Positions 45,200 to 56,022 of a stretch of DNA of 64,000 nt are shown here, piece after piece. Position 1 is the stretch's first letter, and every line of letters begins with the position of its first letter. This stretch comes from Riptortus pedestris. Its lineage: Eukaryota > Arthropoda > Insecta > Hemiptera > Alydidae. The stretch covers positions 121,118,501 through 121,182,500 of the forward strand of contig CM032233.1 in assembly GCA_019009955.1 (NCBI GenBank), written 5' to 3'. A program made the position numbers and the translations under genes. The notes below the pieces were generated by a model that was not told the origin of the DNA, searched no databases, and saw only the letters and a program-made list of their open reading frames with translations.

Positions 45200-45720
45200 A
45201 GGTTACGTCTAGGGAACATCCGCTCTGCTGACAACGCCACCATATTTATATCATTTATAAAAGCTCGCTTATTCCCAAATCATGTCATTTACCAGTTGCT
45301 CCTGACTGTTATTCATTTAGTTTTCTGTTAACATCTTGTTCATTTTAATTTTTTGTATTATAATTTGACTTGAAGACGCACAACTTCAGCATCATCATCA
45401 CAGCTGGAGGAAGACCCAGAGAGACAACACCACTATAGTAGCCACAAAGGCTTCATCACCAAAGCACGTTCAAAATATTCCTGGCGAAACTCAGACGGCT
45501 TCGCTTACCACTTACTTCGCCGAGGACTGCTTCAGCTTAAAGAGGGAGGAGTTACGTCTGGGGAATATAAGTTGACAACACCACCATCAGCAGTTATTTC
45601 ATTTATGATGTTTTGCTTTTCCCCAGCTCGTGTCATATCCCAGTAGTCATGCCTGGGCGTTATTCTGTTCATTTTAATTCTCTTAATTATAATTTTACAA
45701 TTAAAGTACTTTTTAAAAAG
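45200..45720 (+). repeat. Two diverged direct repeats, about 345 bp apart
   Basis: GTTACGTCTAGGGAACAT...TGACAACGCCACCAT (from about 45203) recurs as GTTACGTCTGGGGAATAT...TGACAACACCACCAT (from about 45550). Both continue with TTATTTCATTTAT-like, (C/G)CTCG(T/C)...TCAT(T/A)TCCCAGT-like and GTTCATTTTAATT strings. They could be long terminal repeats of a short element or a tandem duplication; no coding sequence lies between. Confidence 0.55.
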
Positions 45721-46789
45721 GCTATCACGCTTTCTTTATACTTACCTGAAGATAACGCACTATATATTATCTTAGAACTTTGCTAAATGACTGGTTTGCA
45801 GACTCACCAGCCCATGAACACACATACACACACACACACATCTTAGAGACGGACTTTCCTCAAATGTCTTCCTATTATATGTAGTATATGGAGAAAATTA
45901 ACTCCATTTCGAAATAAAAAACAACGGATTTATATTTATCTTTTAATTTCCATCCCTTGAGTCAACCCCTAATCAGTCTTATTTCACATTAAAATAGGTA
46001 AGCAAACATGACACGAAACGTTTTGTTCTCATTGGAACCTTATCATTTCAGATCTATGGGTAAATATGCATTCTAGTTTTATTAATAAATAGTATCTAAC
46101 CCTTTCGTGTGACACTACACATAAAATCGGACCCGGAGTAGTGTGGGCTATGATAAGTGGTAAGTTAAAAAATTGCGAATATATTCGTTGTTATGTGATG
46201 AATCCAAGAATATTATATGAGCTACCGCTTTTATGAATGGATGACCTATAATTGTAGTTTTATACATGTTCTTTAACTGGAATATTATAAGAGGCGTCGA
46301 GGGATTTAGCCCTTCAATAAAACCCGCCCCTCTAGTATTATTTACATAGGGCTCTTTACTAAAGGAGAAATGGAAAATTAACTCTGACCTACAGTTTTGT
46401 TTTCACGTTTCAGGACATTCAGAAATAAATTACATCTAAACTACGATGTATCAAAATGTTGATCGGAATTCTGATCTTCCTGGGAGTTGGCACATTTTTA
46501 TTCCAAACCCCTAAACTTTTTTTATCAATATCTTCGCCGCTACCATGATTTTATTGGAAATAAAACAAAGAAAACTGTATAGTACATAGTATTTCTCTGT
46601 ACAAAGGTAGGCTGAATGAAATTAAAAGAACTTTGGAATTCCTGAAATTAAAGAACAGTCTTGGGCAACACAGTTTTTTCCCACTTTACAAACACTAGCA
46701 GCAATTTATATAAAAGTAAAAACATATATTTTTCAATAAAGTAGGAAATATTGATTTTAACGGAAAAATGAAACTACGAATGATTTTCT
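45721..46789. other. Unassigned; (AC)n at 45820-45840
   Basis: Weak strings such as AAATCGGACCCGGAGTAG at 46125 and CTTCAATAAAACCCGCCCCT at 46312 hint at a very old HEL-A copy, but this is not firm. No gene is supported. Confidence 0.35.
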
Positions 46790-47020
46790 AGGGCTCCCTC
46801 TTCCCCTTTGTCCAAGGACCTTGCATTCACATATATTTGTGATAAATCGTTGTGCCTTATGATATGCCAAATTTCAACCTCTTTTTACCATGACCTTGAT
46901 AATACTTTGGCTTTCACTTACCTCATTTAGAGGTGCCTATTGGATGTTTTTTAGTCCAACTTTTTATCGTAATTATGCGCCAGATCCATATTTCCATTGA
47001 TTCCCTTTTGACAGTCCCCT
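46790..47020 (-). pseudogene. 3' end of an FxDD LINE, second copy
   Basis: About 80 percent identical to 49545-49775 on the same strand. Shared strings on the plus strand include CCTCTTCCCC, AAATCGTTGTGCCTTATGA, CCTTGATAA and CTTACCTCATTTAGA. In the better copy this encodes the basic RGRGRPRKSYFEDI tail. No intact frame remains here. Confidence 0.65.
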
Positions 47021-47049
47021 TTAAAACACATTCCTATTATATCTCCTTT

Positions 47050-47778
47050 AAAATACAATGGGTACTAATAAAATTAGTCTCCTGCAATAGTATTAAGTGT
47101 ATATCATGTTTATATTGTACTATACGACAAAGGAAAAGTAACAAAAGTTACTTTAAATATCAAAATAAGCAACTTTTGTTATGTATACTTTTACCCAAAA
47201 ACAATAGGAAACCGAAATATCGCGATTTTTCATTGTAGTCCTCCCTTAGAACCCCTCACCTGCTCGCCCCTAGAAATGTTAATATCACCTATTTTCATGG
47301 AGGAGTTGATAGCACTAGTTTTGTTTAGTTCGCTTCTGGTTATTGTGCCCAATAAGTTTTTTGACTCCCACTATAGTTTTTAGCATGTATCTCGTTTATA
47401 CGTTCATATGCAACAAAAGTGCAGAAACAAAAGTTACTTTAAATAACAAAATAAACAACTTTTCTCATGGGCTTATTTGCTGAAAACCCAATAGGAAACA
47501 AAATATCGCTATTTGTAATTTCAGGCCTCCCTTATAAACCCCCTCTCCTGTTCGTTCTCAGAGAATATTAGCACAGCCTAATGTCTAAGTCGGGTTAGTA
47601 GTAATATACGTATCAAGTTTCATAAATTCGGTTCTGTAGTTTGGGCTAGGAAAGGTAACAAACCGACACCAAAGCCAAAAATTGTTTCTTTTCAATTCCA
47701 TGTGAAACGACAAAGTATCGTGAAATGTTGAAAAAAAAAATCAATGTACAGACAGACGTTACAATATATATATATATT
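47050..47778 (+). mobile_element. Rep-M, 5'-truncated
   Basis: Two tandem units are anchored at AAGCAACTTTTGTTATG (about 47167) and AAACAACTTTTCTCATGGG (about 47453). The tail follows: CATAAATTCGGTTCTGTAGT, GGAAAGGTAACAAACCGACA, TCAATGTACAGACAGACG and TTACAATATATATATATA. The (CAAA)n stretch of the longest copy is reduced. Confidence 0.7.
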
Positions 47779-48091
47779 TGGAATAAGAATGTTTTTATAC
47801 AATTCCTCCATCCGACGTATAATATCGGAGAATTAGGAGTTGCCTCCTCTAAACCCTCATCCTCCGCCATCCCAATGATCCGATTTCAGACACTAACGGA
47901 TTTGATTTTTTATTTGACATTAAACATTTAAATAACGAGTTTGGTTACGATTAAACAAAGTTGCGACCGCTAAAGCGGTAACAGACAAGTATTTATTCTT
48001 CTAGGTAGGATAGATGGACATTTGAAGACATTTTTCGAAAATAGCGTCATGAGTGCAACCACAATAGCCCATTTACCTGAAGGAAGATCTT
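47779..48091 (-). mobile_element. HEL-A 5' portion
   Basis: From TGGAATAAGAATG-TTTTTATAC (truncated by Rep-M) through ACCGCTTTAGCGGTCGC and GTCCATCTATCCTACC to a poor 5' end at about 48091 (complement TCAGAAGATCTTCC). There is no (TA)n inside, but the Rep-M (TA)n lies at the junction. Confidence 0.7.
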
Positions 48092-48509
48092 CTGAAATTA
48101 GTCGGCTGTAGAATAGATAGTAATTTATTAGTTGACTAGTCTCGACATAATCGTTTATAGGGGGCAGAAAATCATTTCCGCTCAACAAACATGGTGATAT
48201 ATACCGAAGTAAAGGGTGAATGTGTAAAGGTGGGGATTGGGAAATGGGGGGTTGGGGACGGAAGGGGACTGGATAGAGCAATGACGGCGGCATCCACGAT
48301 GGAGATAATAGAACGGTAAAAAACCCGGCACGCGCCGCAGCCTTCAGAAAAAACTCCCTCTAAAGCCCCGGAGTTTAAAACTCTATTTGCCCTACCGTAA
48401 TCTACCGGCATAACTACATATTTCCCCGACATCCTGTATAAAGTTTTCTTCGTTGGATTTTATCCATTCAAATTGGCTTAATGCTTCATTGATGAGTTCA
48501 ATTTTTTAT

Positions 48510-48578
<69 letters not shown>

Positions 48579-48606
48579 TTATAGTTATTAACGTGTAGCT
48601 AAAAAA
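48092..48606. other. Unassigned; (TA)n at 48519-48574
   Basis: No supported gene. The minus-strand frames at 47970-48293 and 48172-48432 have no recognisable domain. Confidence 0.4.
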
Positions 48607-48640
48607 GTCCGTCACGCAGGGGCTGCGTAAATTCAACATG
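48607..48640 (-). mobile_element. HEL-A 3' terminus scrap
   Basis: GTCCGTCACGCAGGGGCTGC, then GTAAATTCA. An intact 3' hairpin end follows an A-run, and the rest of the element is missing. Confidence 0.7.
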
Positions 48641-48715
48641 CTTTCTTCTTACGGGTATGAAACACTACTGATCTATCTTGCCATCATCAAGATCTAAAAC
48701 CTACGCCTTGGAATA

Positions 48716-49478
48716 CAATCAGCTATTGAGGTACTCATGACGGAATTTTTGAAGTTTTTCTTCAAATCCTATCAAATTCGATCCTACCTAGTAGATGACG
48801 AAAATAAGGTCCGTTCAAAAGTCTATATATATAGTGTTGCTGTTTCTTGTCGTTTTAAGTAAAAAGAAAGATCAAGTTCGTTAACGGCTGAAATCGGACA
48901 AGGGGAAGGGGGGTTTAGAGGGGGAGAATTTTGAAAATTCGAAATATATAAATACATTTATTCTCTATCTTGAATATTAACCGAGATATTTGCATTTTCA
49001 GCCTTCAGTAAACCCCCACTTCTGCTAGTGTTACATAAACAATACTCTGTTATATAATAAACCACATTATTCGAAGCCTAAATACCAAATATTGTTTTCA
49101 TTGAAATTTTACTTTGTGGATATGTGTAAATACGTCCTGTTGCCCCTCCCCCATTCTTTTGTTTTTGGATTACTAAAATTTGAGTGATTGAAATAAAACT
49201 AATTCTGATTCATTACAAATTACAGCACTAGCTTTAGTATATTGTTTTCAATAAAATTAATATTTTATATTCAAATATATTTCATTAATTGTTTGTCTTT
49301 CCGGTCTATCTATGCAGCGCTACGAGGTTGGCTGGCCTTTTTGTTTACAATTCAGCCGCTTTCCATTGTAGAGATTATTAACTTTTATTATAAATTTTCT
49401 GAGCAATCACGGTAGTGTTACCTGTATGTATATTTATATATTGTAAAGCTTCGCGTGGGAAATCTGCTTAGTTTACCC
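48716..49478 (+). mobile_element. HEL-A copy with foldback scar
   Basis: Starts CAGCTATTGAGGTACTCATG and passes GATCCTACCTAGTAGATGAC to a short (TA)n at 48823-48833. A GTGTTGCTGTTTCTTG string follows that resembles the arm of FB-E, then CGTTTTAAGTAAAAAGAAAG. It continues to GCGTGGGAAATCTGCTTAGT at about 49473 and stops before the 3' hairpin, next to the LINE 3' end. The CTAGCGG block is missing. Confidence 0.75.
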
Positions 49479-49496
49479 TTTTTCATATTACTATAC

Positions 49497-50423
49497 TCAC
49501 CACAAATCCAATAGATGCTTGATGTCTTCAAAATAGGATTTTCGAGGCCTCCCTCTTCCCCTGTACCCAAGAGTCTTACCTTCAAATATATTTGTAATGA
49601 AATCGTTGTGCCTTATGACATGTCCAAGAAGTTTCACTCTCCTTTTTTCCATTGCCTTGATAAGGCTTTTGCTCTTACTTACCTCATTTAGAACTTCCAT
49701 GTTGGATTTTTGTTTAGTCGAACTTGTTCTAGTGATTCTCCGCCAGATCCACACTTCAATTGCTTCCTATTATACTCCCTTTTGTCACGAGTCCAACTTT
49801 CGCTCCCGTAAACCAGTACACTCCATACGAAAGTCTCAGCAAACATTTTTTTTGGTATCCATGCTTCTTTGGCATTGGAAGCCTTGTTTAGCAAGTGCTA
49901 TTCTTCTATCGACTTCAGCTCTACTATCATTGTGTTCAGTGATGATGCTCCCTAGGCAATAAAACTCCTTCAATTTATCATACACAATTTTTCCAATTCT
50001 AATCTTTATATTTCCTTGGCTTTCATCCTTCTCTACAAACAAAACTTTCGTTTTAAGAACATTTAATTTTAGTTAAAAGTGATCTAGAGCGTCCTTTAGG
50101 ACTCCTTAGACAGCATTCTATTCATCCCTACTTCGGACATAACCATGTCATCTCCAAATCTGACGCAATAATGGATTTACCGTTAATTTGTATGCCTTAG
50201 GTTGTTTCTTTCATTATCAATATTGCCTCTTCAATAAACGTATTGACAGATATGGCGACAAAGGACATCCTTGTATTACACCTTTCTTAATTCTAGCTTC
50301 TCTTTCGCATTCATTAATAATGATTTGTGTACTCTGATTTTTGTAAAAATTCCAAATTAACCTTCTGCCTTGCAGTAAACATCTGTTTCCAGTTAACTGA
50401 ATCAAAAGCTTTTTCAATTGCAA
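49497..50423 (-). pseudogene. LINE RT (FxDD) and C-terminus, broken frame
   Basis: Read on the minus strand with frameshifts: RIKKGVIQGCPLSPYLSI (RT motif with GCPLSP), then VRFGDDMVMSEVG at 50147-50158 (the catalytic FADD box with Ala changed to Gly). These are followed by FVEKDESQGNIKIRIGKIVY, LKEFYCLGSIITEHNDSRAE, VDRRIALAKQ, LVYGSESWT and VKLLGHVIRHNDF, then GYRGRGRPRKSYFEDIKHLL. This order is that of the RT thumb and C-terminus of several arthropod LINE clades. At least three frame breaks separate the pieces. Everything upstream of the GCPLSP block is missing. Confidence 0.75.
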
Positions 50424-50920
50424 CTCCCCATATATTTTATATTTCTAAGTAAAACTCCGAAGAGTAGAATTGGGAGGGTTTACCGAAGGCTAAAAATTAA
50501 TCTACGAAAAAAATGTACAGAACAACAATTGTAGAACAGTTCTGGCCTGGAGCGGATTTTTTGCTGCTTGTTGCGATGCCTTCATTTTGAGATATTCCCT
50601 TGCAAAGACAAACGCTATAGGTTCTCGTGACCTAGTGTCAAGACAAATAAGATCCATAATCGATCAAATATGAACTAATTGGGCCTTTGAAGGACTCACA
50701 ATTATATATATATATATTGGACCTCCTAAAAGTGATAGTTTAAAGGCCTTCAAATTATAAGCAAAATTCATGAAGTTACCCGATATGGAGTGTACTCTTG
50801 ATATATTTGTGGATTTAAGATAATAGAGAGTCACAACGATCCCATTTCTGAGATTCTATCTTGTTAACAAAAAGAAAATTTTGATTTTCCGTGCCACTGA
50901 AATTTATATTAGTATTATAA
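50424..50920. other. Unassigned; possible HEL-A scrap near 50440-50520
   Basis: GGGAGGGTTTACCGAAGGCT, then AAAAATTAAT, resembles the minus-strand CCTTCAGTAAACCC block of HEL-A. A short (TA)n lies at 50704-50718. Confidence 0.35.
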
Positions 50921-51781
50921 GTCCGTCACGCAGGTGATGCGTTAACTAAGCTGATTACCCACGAAAGCGACGTATTTGCATTTATCTGTTAAAAGTTAAA
51001 TGAGAACAATATTTGGTACTTAAGTTTCAAATAAAATGTTTCATACATACATAACAGAGTATTGTTTGTGTGACATGAGTAATAGCGGGGGTATACTGAA
51101 GGCAGAAAGCTAAAAACGTCCCTCACGCAGGGGCTGCGTAAACTAAGCAGATTTCCCATGTGAAGTTTTACAATAGAGAAATCTGCATACTGGTAACAAA
51201 ACACCACCCTGATTAAATACTAACGGTAATGAGAAATCTTTCAGTTACTTAAAATAAATTCTCAACTGAAACGGCTTCTGAATTGTAAGAATAATTTATA
51301 TTTTAATAACTCAAATTTTAGTAGTCCAAGAACTAAAGAAGGGGGGGGGGGCGGATGAACAGAACGAATTTGCATAAATCTCACAAAGTCAGGAAGGTAA
51401 GGTAAGGTTAAAAACGACAGGTAAGGTTAGAAGAAGCTTCCACCTGAGCCGAGTACATACGGAAACGGCCGACCTAATCCGAACTATACCCTACCAAAGA
51501 CTTCATAAAAATTCAAATATCTCAGTCAATATTGAAGATAGACAATAAATGTACATGACAACATTTATAGAAAATTAAATTTGCAAGAAGTAAAATTCTA
51601 TTTAATTTGTCGACCCCACTCATAATAACGGAGATATTTCGAATTTTCAAAATTCTCCGCCTCTAAACCCCCCTCCCCCTGGTCCAATTTCAGCCGTTAA
51701 CGAACTTGATATTTCTTTTTACATAAAACATTAAATATATGGTTTGGAAACGAAAGACAAATATTACGACCGCTAGAGCGG

Positions 51782-51829
<48 letters not shown>

Positions 51830-51947
51830 AAATTTTGGAACGGACCTCATTTTCGTCATCCAATGGGTAGGATCGATGGACATTTGAAGAAATGTTTTCG
51901 AAAATCGCGTCATGAGTACAACCTCAATAGCTTAAGGGAAATCTGCT
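50921..51947 (-). mobile_element. Head-to-tail HEL-A array of two units
   Basis: A unit with both termini spans 51947 (palindrome partly lost, CTTAAGGGAAATCTGCT on plus) to 51118 (GTCCCTCACGCAGGGGCTGC). It has (TA)n at 51782-51824 and GACCGCTAGAGCGG. Immediately beyond its 3' end a second, 3'-only unit (51117-50921) starts at the TTTTTAGCTTTCTGCCTTCA block and ends GTGACGGAC, then TTAT. The junction is equivalent to the last junction of the 15059-16737 array. Confidence 0.85.
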
Positions 51948-52429
51948 AATACATCACGTATTATTTTGAATATACACATTTTTGATAAGGCTAGTACCTA
52001 TTTTAATGTATCCTATGCTCATTTTTTCTTAAAATTGTCATTAAAATAATATTATTTCAAATATTGCAAGACGAGAAGGTCAAACCTGTAAAATTGTTCG
52101 ACTAGCAAGAAGGCTCCTTTTTCAAACACACGTCCTACTTTTTATATGAAGATATTGCTTAGAAGAGTAGTGAATAAGTAATTGGCTCATAAATGTTCTC
52201 ATAGCTAATAGGTGAAGGAAAGTAGTCAAAATTACACTAAATAATTTTCTAATAATTTCAATCATAGAAAGATAATTATAAGCTCGATAAAGGAAATGAG
52301 TCGCATCCTAGTCCTATTAGACTTAGTCGGTAAGTATAGTTAAGTTAATTATTTACTTTAGCCCAAGAAAGCATATGAAATCTGCACCTGCCTGGTGGGC
52401 TTTTCATTTTAAGAGTTTAGTGTTACACA
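51948..52429. other. Unassigned
   Basis: No supported gene or repeat. Confidence 0.4.
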
Positions 52430-52639
52430 GTCATAGCTTAATTTTTGCAAAACTATTCCCACTCCTGCTCACGTAATCATCTATTCAACCGGCAATCTCT
52501 TAATATCTAACATAAAGCTTAAATCCCCTAAGTTTAACTCTTGTTTGCGTGATAAGTGAGAAGTATGTACTAGAAGTATATGTTTTTTATGTTTTCTCGG
52601 GAAATGTGTCTTAGTTTACGCAGCTCTTGCGAAACGGAC
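52430..52639 (+). mobile_element. HEL-A 3' fragment, diverged
   Basis: TATTCCCACTCCTGCTCACG, then CGGGAAATGTGTCTTAGTTT and ACGCAGCTCTTGCGAAACGG, ending GGAC and TTTT. The hairpin pairing (CGCAG/TTGCG) is partly lost. Confidence 0.55.
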
Positions 52640-52662
52640 TTTTCTTGTTTTAAGCAACTTTT

Positions 52663-53368
52663 AGCAGATTTCCCTTAAAGTTCGTTAACGGCTGAAATTG
52701 GACCAAGGGGAGGGGGGTTAGACGGTGGGAATTTTAAAACTTTGAATTATCCCGTTACTATATATCGGATTGAAAAAAAATGTATAGAGCGAATCTTATT
52801 GCAAATTAAATTAACTATAAATATTATTATATATGTTTATTCTCTATCTTGAATATTAACAGAGATATTTGCATTTTACAGTTTTCAGCCTTCAGTAAAC
52901 TCCCACTTCTACTCTTGTTGCATACACAATACTCTGTTATATAATAAACCACATTATTTGAAGCTTAAATACCAAATATTGTTTTCCAGAGACCTTTATT
53001 ATACGTGATACATGCGAATATGTTCTTGTGACGCCCCCCCCCCCCCCGGTCTTAAATTCTTGTACTACTAAAATTTTGATTGATTGAGATAAAAATTATT
53101 CTGATTCATTATAAATTACAGTACTCAATAAAAATAGAATGAATATGTTATATTCTGATATGTTTCAGTTATTGTTTTTATTTCCGGTGAGCCGTTGGCA
53201 GACCTATTTGTTTACGTTTGAGACGCTTTCCGCGGGGGGGGGGGGATTACCATTTGTATTTAATCACTTAATATTCACGGTGGTGTTGTGTTAGCAGTAT
53301 GTAGGTTTATCTATTATTAAACTTCACGAGGGAATTCTGCTTAGTTTACGCAGCCCCTGCGTTACGGA
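52663..53368 (+). mobile_element. HEL-A copy with internal deletion, both termini
   Basis: The first 15 bases (AGCAGATTTCCCTTA) are fused directly to the AAGTTCGTTAACGGCTG block, deleting about 250 bp including (TA)n. It then runs normally to GGAATTCTGCTTAGTTTACG, CAGCCCCTGCGTTACGGAT and TTTTT. C- and G-runs lie at 53035-53047 and 53236-53245. It shows that a very short 5' end is tolerated, or that deletion occurred after insertion. Confidence 0.8.
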
Positions 53369-53465
53369 TTTTTTGTAAATCATTGGAGAACACAATGTGT
53401 GAATTATAAGGGTCCTAATAGCCAGAGGAAAATGTTTTGAACAATAATAATCTTACTAGGCTACT

Positions 53466-53664
53466 TCGCCATTAAATTGTAAATAGTGCCCACTTTATGT
53501 TACAATTGCTAATTAGGATGGGTTATGTACAGGTTACCACACATTATTAGCCAGGGCGGGACTAAGGATTTTATTTAGTCAGTTCGTCAATAAATAAATT
53601 TCTATTGCCCAAAAGGGAATCAAACTCGTGAATCCAGGTTTACCAACTAAAAGGTAATGATTAT
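53466..53664 (-). repeat. SINE-A, diverged
   Basis: GTGCCCACTTTATGTTACAA, GGATGGGTTATGTACAGG, CCAGGGCGGGACTAAGGA, TTCGTCAATAAATAAATTTC, GAATCAAACTCGTGAATCC and GGTTTACCA follow the minus-strand SINE-A order. Confidence 0.75.
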
Positions 53665-53695
53665 TCATACCATGGAAAACATGGGGAGGAGAGGG

Positions 53696-54560
53696 GCTTT
53701 TTTTTATTTAATAATAATATAAAATATTAAAATAAGTAAGATAATTACAAATACAATGAAAAAACAAATAAATAATATAAAAACAAAAAACAAATCAATT
53801 AAAGTTAAACTCAACCGATCTTTAATTTGCGAGTCTATTTAAGGTAAATATATTGAATTATAATTCCCATTCCTCACAATTAACTTTACATTCTAATGTA
53901 TTTTTGCTACATCCATATCTATACTTTTGATAAACTTTATAAGTTCTTTATTATATTTGTTACATATAGTATGAGGTGGTTCTGGCCAATTACCTCCTTT
54001 TAAAATTATGTTCATTATTAAATTTGATCTAATTTGATTGAATGTTGAACAGTCATAGAATATATATAAAAACGTTTGTGTTGTCTGTGAGTCGCAAGTA
54101 CATTTGTCATTATCTTGAATTTTAAATCTTGTTAAATAATGCCCTGTCTGACTATGTTCCGTTTGAAATTGTGTGCGTTTGTGATGGTGACTCTTAATTG
54201 TGTTGTAGTTGTTGTGAGTTATATTTGGTATGTATTGGTGTAAGCTGTAAGCTCTGTTCCACTTTTGTATTGTGTCGGTACGTTAGTCTTTTTTAATGTA
54301 TGAGAGTTGTACGAGAGAGAGTTCTGGGATTATTTTTGTATCTTGAGCTGCTTCGTTTGCTAACGTGTCAGCTTGTTAGTTTCCAATATTCCCTGAATGG
54401 GCGTTTATCCAGTCTATGTGTATGTGTAGATTTAAATGTATAATTTCCAGAATATTTTGTTTAATGTTTTCTGTGAGCGGGTCGTGTATAGTAGGGTTGC
54501 GTATTCAGTAAATGGGTGTCGTGTTGTCTTCATACGATATACATAGCAATCTGTATCCCG
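53696..54560 (-). pseudogene. LINE RNase H domain and C-terminal tail
   Basis: The minus strand from about 54440 reads HIDWINAHSGNIGN, a stop, then QADTLANEAAQDTKIIPELS. Next come QKWNRAYSLHQYIPNITHNN, TGHYLTRFKIQDNDKCTCDS and TFLYIFYDCSTFNQIRSNLI. This is the WxxAHxGIxGNExADxLANxAA end of RNase H followed by the LINE C-terminal Cys knuckle. At least two stops are present. An A/AAT-rich tail lies at 53697-53760. It is related in layout to 25652-26570 and in its 3' tail to 165-335. Confidence 0.65.
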
Positions 54561-55168
54561 TAGCCAGCGCATGCTGACTAATAATAAGAATGAACTTCTA
54601 CTTTTTAATACAATATTCTATTAGAAATTTGGGTACTTGTGTAATATACCCACCACATGCTAGTTACAATGTAGAGTGCGCCACTGTTTTAGGCCTAAAG
54701 TACTACGATTGCTCGCAGGCTAAGGTTATCTTTTGGTTTTGTTGCGTTTGCTGTTTATTGTGCGTTAGTGTTTCTTGTTTATTCGTTTAAAAATACTTAT
54801 TTGGGATTTGCCAAAAAGTGAAGAAGAGGCAGTGAAATATAAGTCAAATAGAATGTTTTATTGTTAAAAAGTTTGTTTTATTTTATATATCATTATAATT
54901 CCTTATAAGGTTATAATATAATTAAAACCTCCTTTGCCGGCGAGCAATCTTAGTACTTAAAACAGCAGCGCACTCTACAGGGTGTGGCTATTAAATAACG
55001 AGACTGTCGCTGCTACAGAAGAAGTGCGCATGCGTCAAACGCCAGCAACTAACAGCTGTTATCGTGAAGCTTCCTCTTTCGAATATAGTGCCTCTCGCTT
55101 CTGTAAACAAATCAGTACAGCCGTAGCCTTCGTTCGCATTAGAGTTGTTTTTTTGTTTCGCCGGAAAA

Positions 55169-55264
55169 ATGATAAGTGTAACAGTAGAGCAACGAATTGT
55201 TGTGAAATTTCATGTGAAACTTGGAAAAACCGCTACTGAAACTGAAAGAAGTGTATGGCAATGA
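55169..55264 (+). pseudogene. mariner transposase N-terminus, unit 1
   Basis: MISVTVEQRIVVKFHVKLGK then TATETERSVWQ and a stop. This is the first helix-turn-helix of a mariner transposase, cut short because a 10-bp deletion at about 55242 shifts the frame. Confidence 0.75.
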
Positions 55265-55660
55265 ATGTTTATCGCGTGCAAAAATACTTATTTGGGATTT
55301 GCTAAAAAGTGAAGAAGAGGCAGTGAAATATAAGTCAAATAGAATGTTTTATTGTTAAAAAGTGTGTTTTATTTTATATATCATTATAATTCCTTATAAG
55401 GCTATAATATAAATTAAAACATCCTTTGCCGGTGAGCAATCTTAGTACTTAAAACAGCAGCGCACTCTACAGGGTGAGGCTATTAAATAACGAGACTGAC
55501 GCTGCTACAGAAGAAGTGCGCATGCGTCAAACGCCAGCAACTAACAGCTGTTATCGTGAAGCTTCCTCTTTCGAATATAGTGCCTCTCGCTTCTGTAAAC
55601 AAATCAGTACAGCCGTAGCCTTCGTTCGCATTAGAGTTGTTTTTTTGTTTCGCCGGAAAA

Positions 55661-55861
55661 ATGTTAAGTGTAACAGTAGAGCAACGAATTGTTGTGAAAT
55701 TTCATGTGAAACTTGGAAAAACCGCTACTGAAACTTATAATTTATTGAAAGAAGTGTATGGCAATGAATGTTTATCGCGTGCAAAAATACTTATTTGGGA
55801 TTTGCTAAAAAGTGAAGAAGAGGCAGTGAAATATAAGTCAAATAGAATGTTTTATTGTTAA
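55661..55861 (+). pseudogene. mariner transposase N-terminus, unit 2
   Basis: A 66-codon frame starts MLSVTVEQRIVVKFHVKLGK and continues TATETYNLLKEVYGNECLSR, then AKILIWDLLKSEEEAVK and a short tail ending MFYC. The first 50 residues match the DNA-binding N-terminus of irritans-type mariners (pattern: EQR-x2-IKF-x-VK-LGK-x-ATET-x3-L-x3-YG-x-E-x-LSR). The catalytic DD34D region is absent: the frame crosses a large internal deletion and ends in what was the element's 3' region. It could encode at most a DNA-binding peptide; there is no evidence of expression. Confidence 0.75.
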
Positions 55862-56022
55862 AAAGTGTGTTTTATTTTATATATCATTATAATTCCTTAT
55901 AAGGTTATAATATAATTAAAACCTCCTTTGCCGGCGAGCAATCTTAGTACTTAAAACAGCAGCGCACTTTACGTACAATGTAACTTGCATGTGGTGGGTA
56001 TAATACACAAGTACCGAAATTT

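Larger units (their letters stand above)
54817..55970 (+). repeat. 492/502-bp tandem units derived from mariner
   Basis: Complete units start at about 54978 and 55470; a 3' portion of a further unit lies at 54817-54977. Unit 1 lacks 10 bp (around 55242) present in unit 2. Otherwise the two differ at only a few positions. Each unit joins a mariner 5' end (terminal repeat, leader, first 50 or so codons) directly to a 3' portion (GAAGAAGAGGCAGTGAAATA to CAGCGCACTCTAC). The transposase core is deleted. Confidence 0.85.
54625..56022. mobile_element. Long foldback containing a tandem mariner-derived repeat
   Basis: The left arm from 54625 (AAATTTGGGTACTTGTGTAA, then TATACCCACCACATGC, GTTACAATGTAGAGTGCGC and ATTGCTCGC) recurs inverted at about 55925-56022 over roughly 100 bp, with small indels. 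Between the arms are one partial and two complete units of 492 and 502 bp. Each complete unit starts CAGGGTG(T/A)GGCTATTAAA, a mariner-type end. No target duplication was confirmed. Confidence 0.75.
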
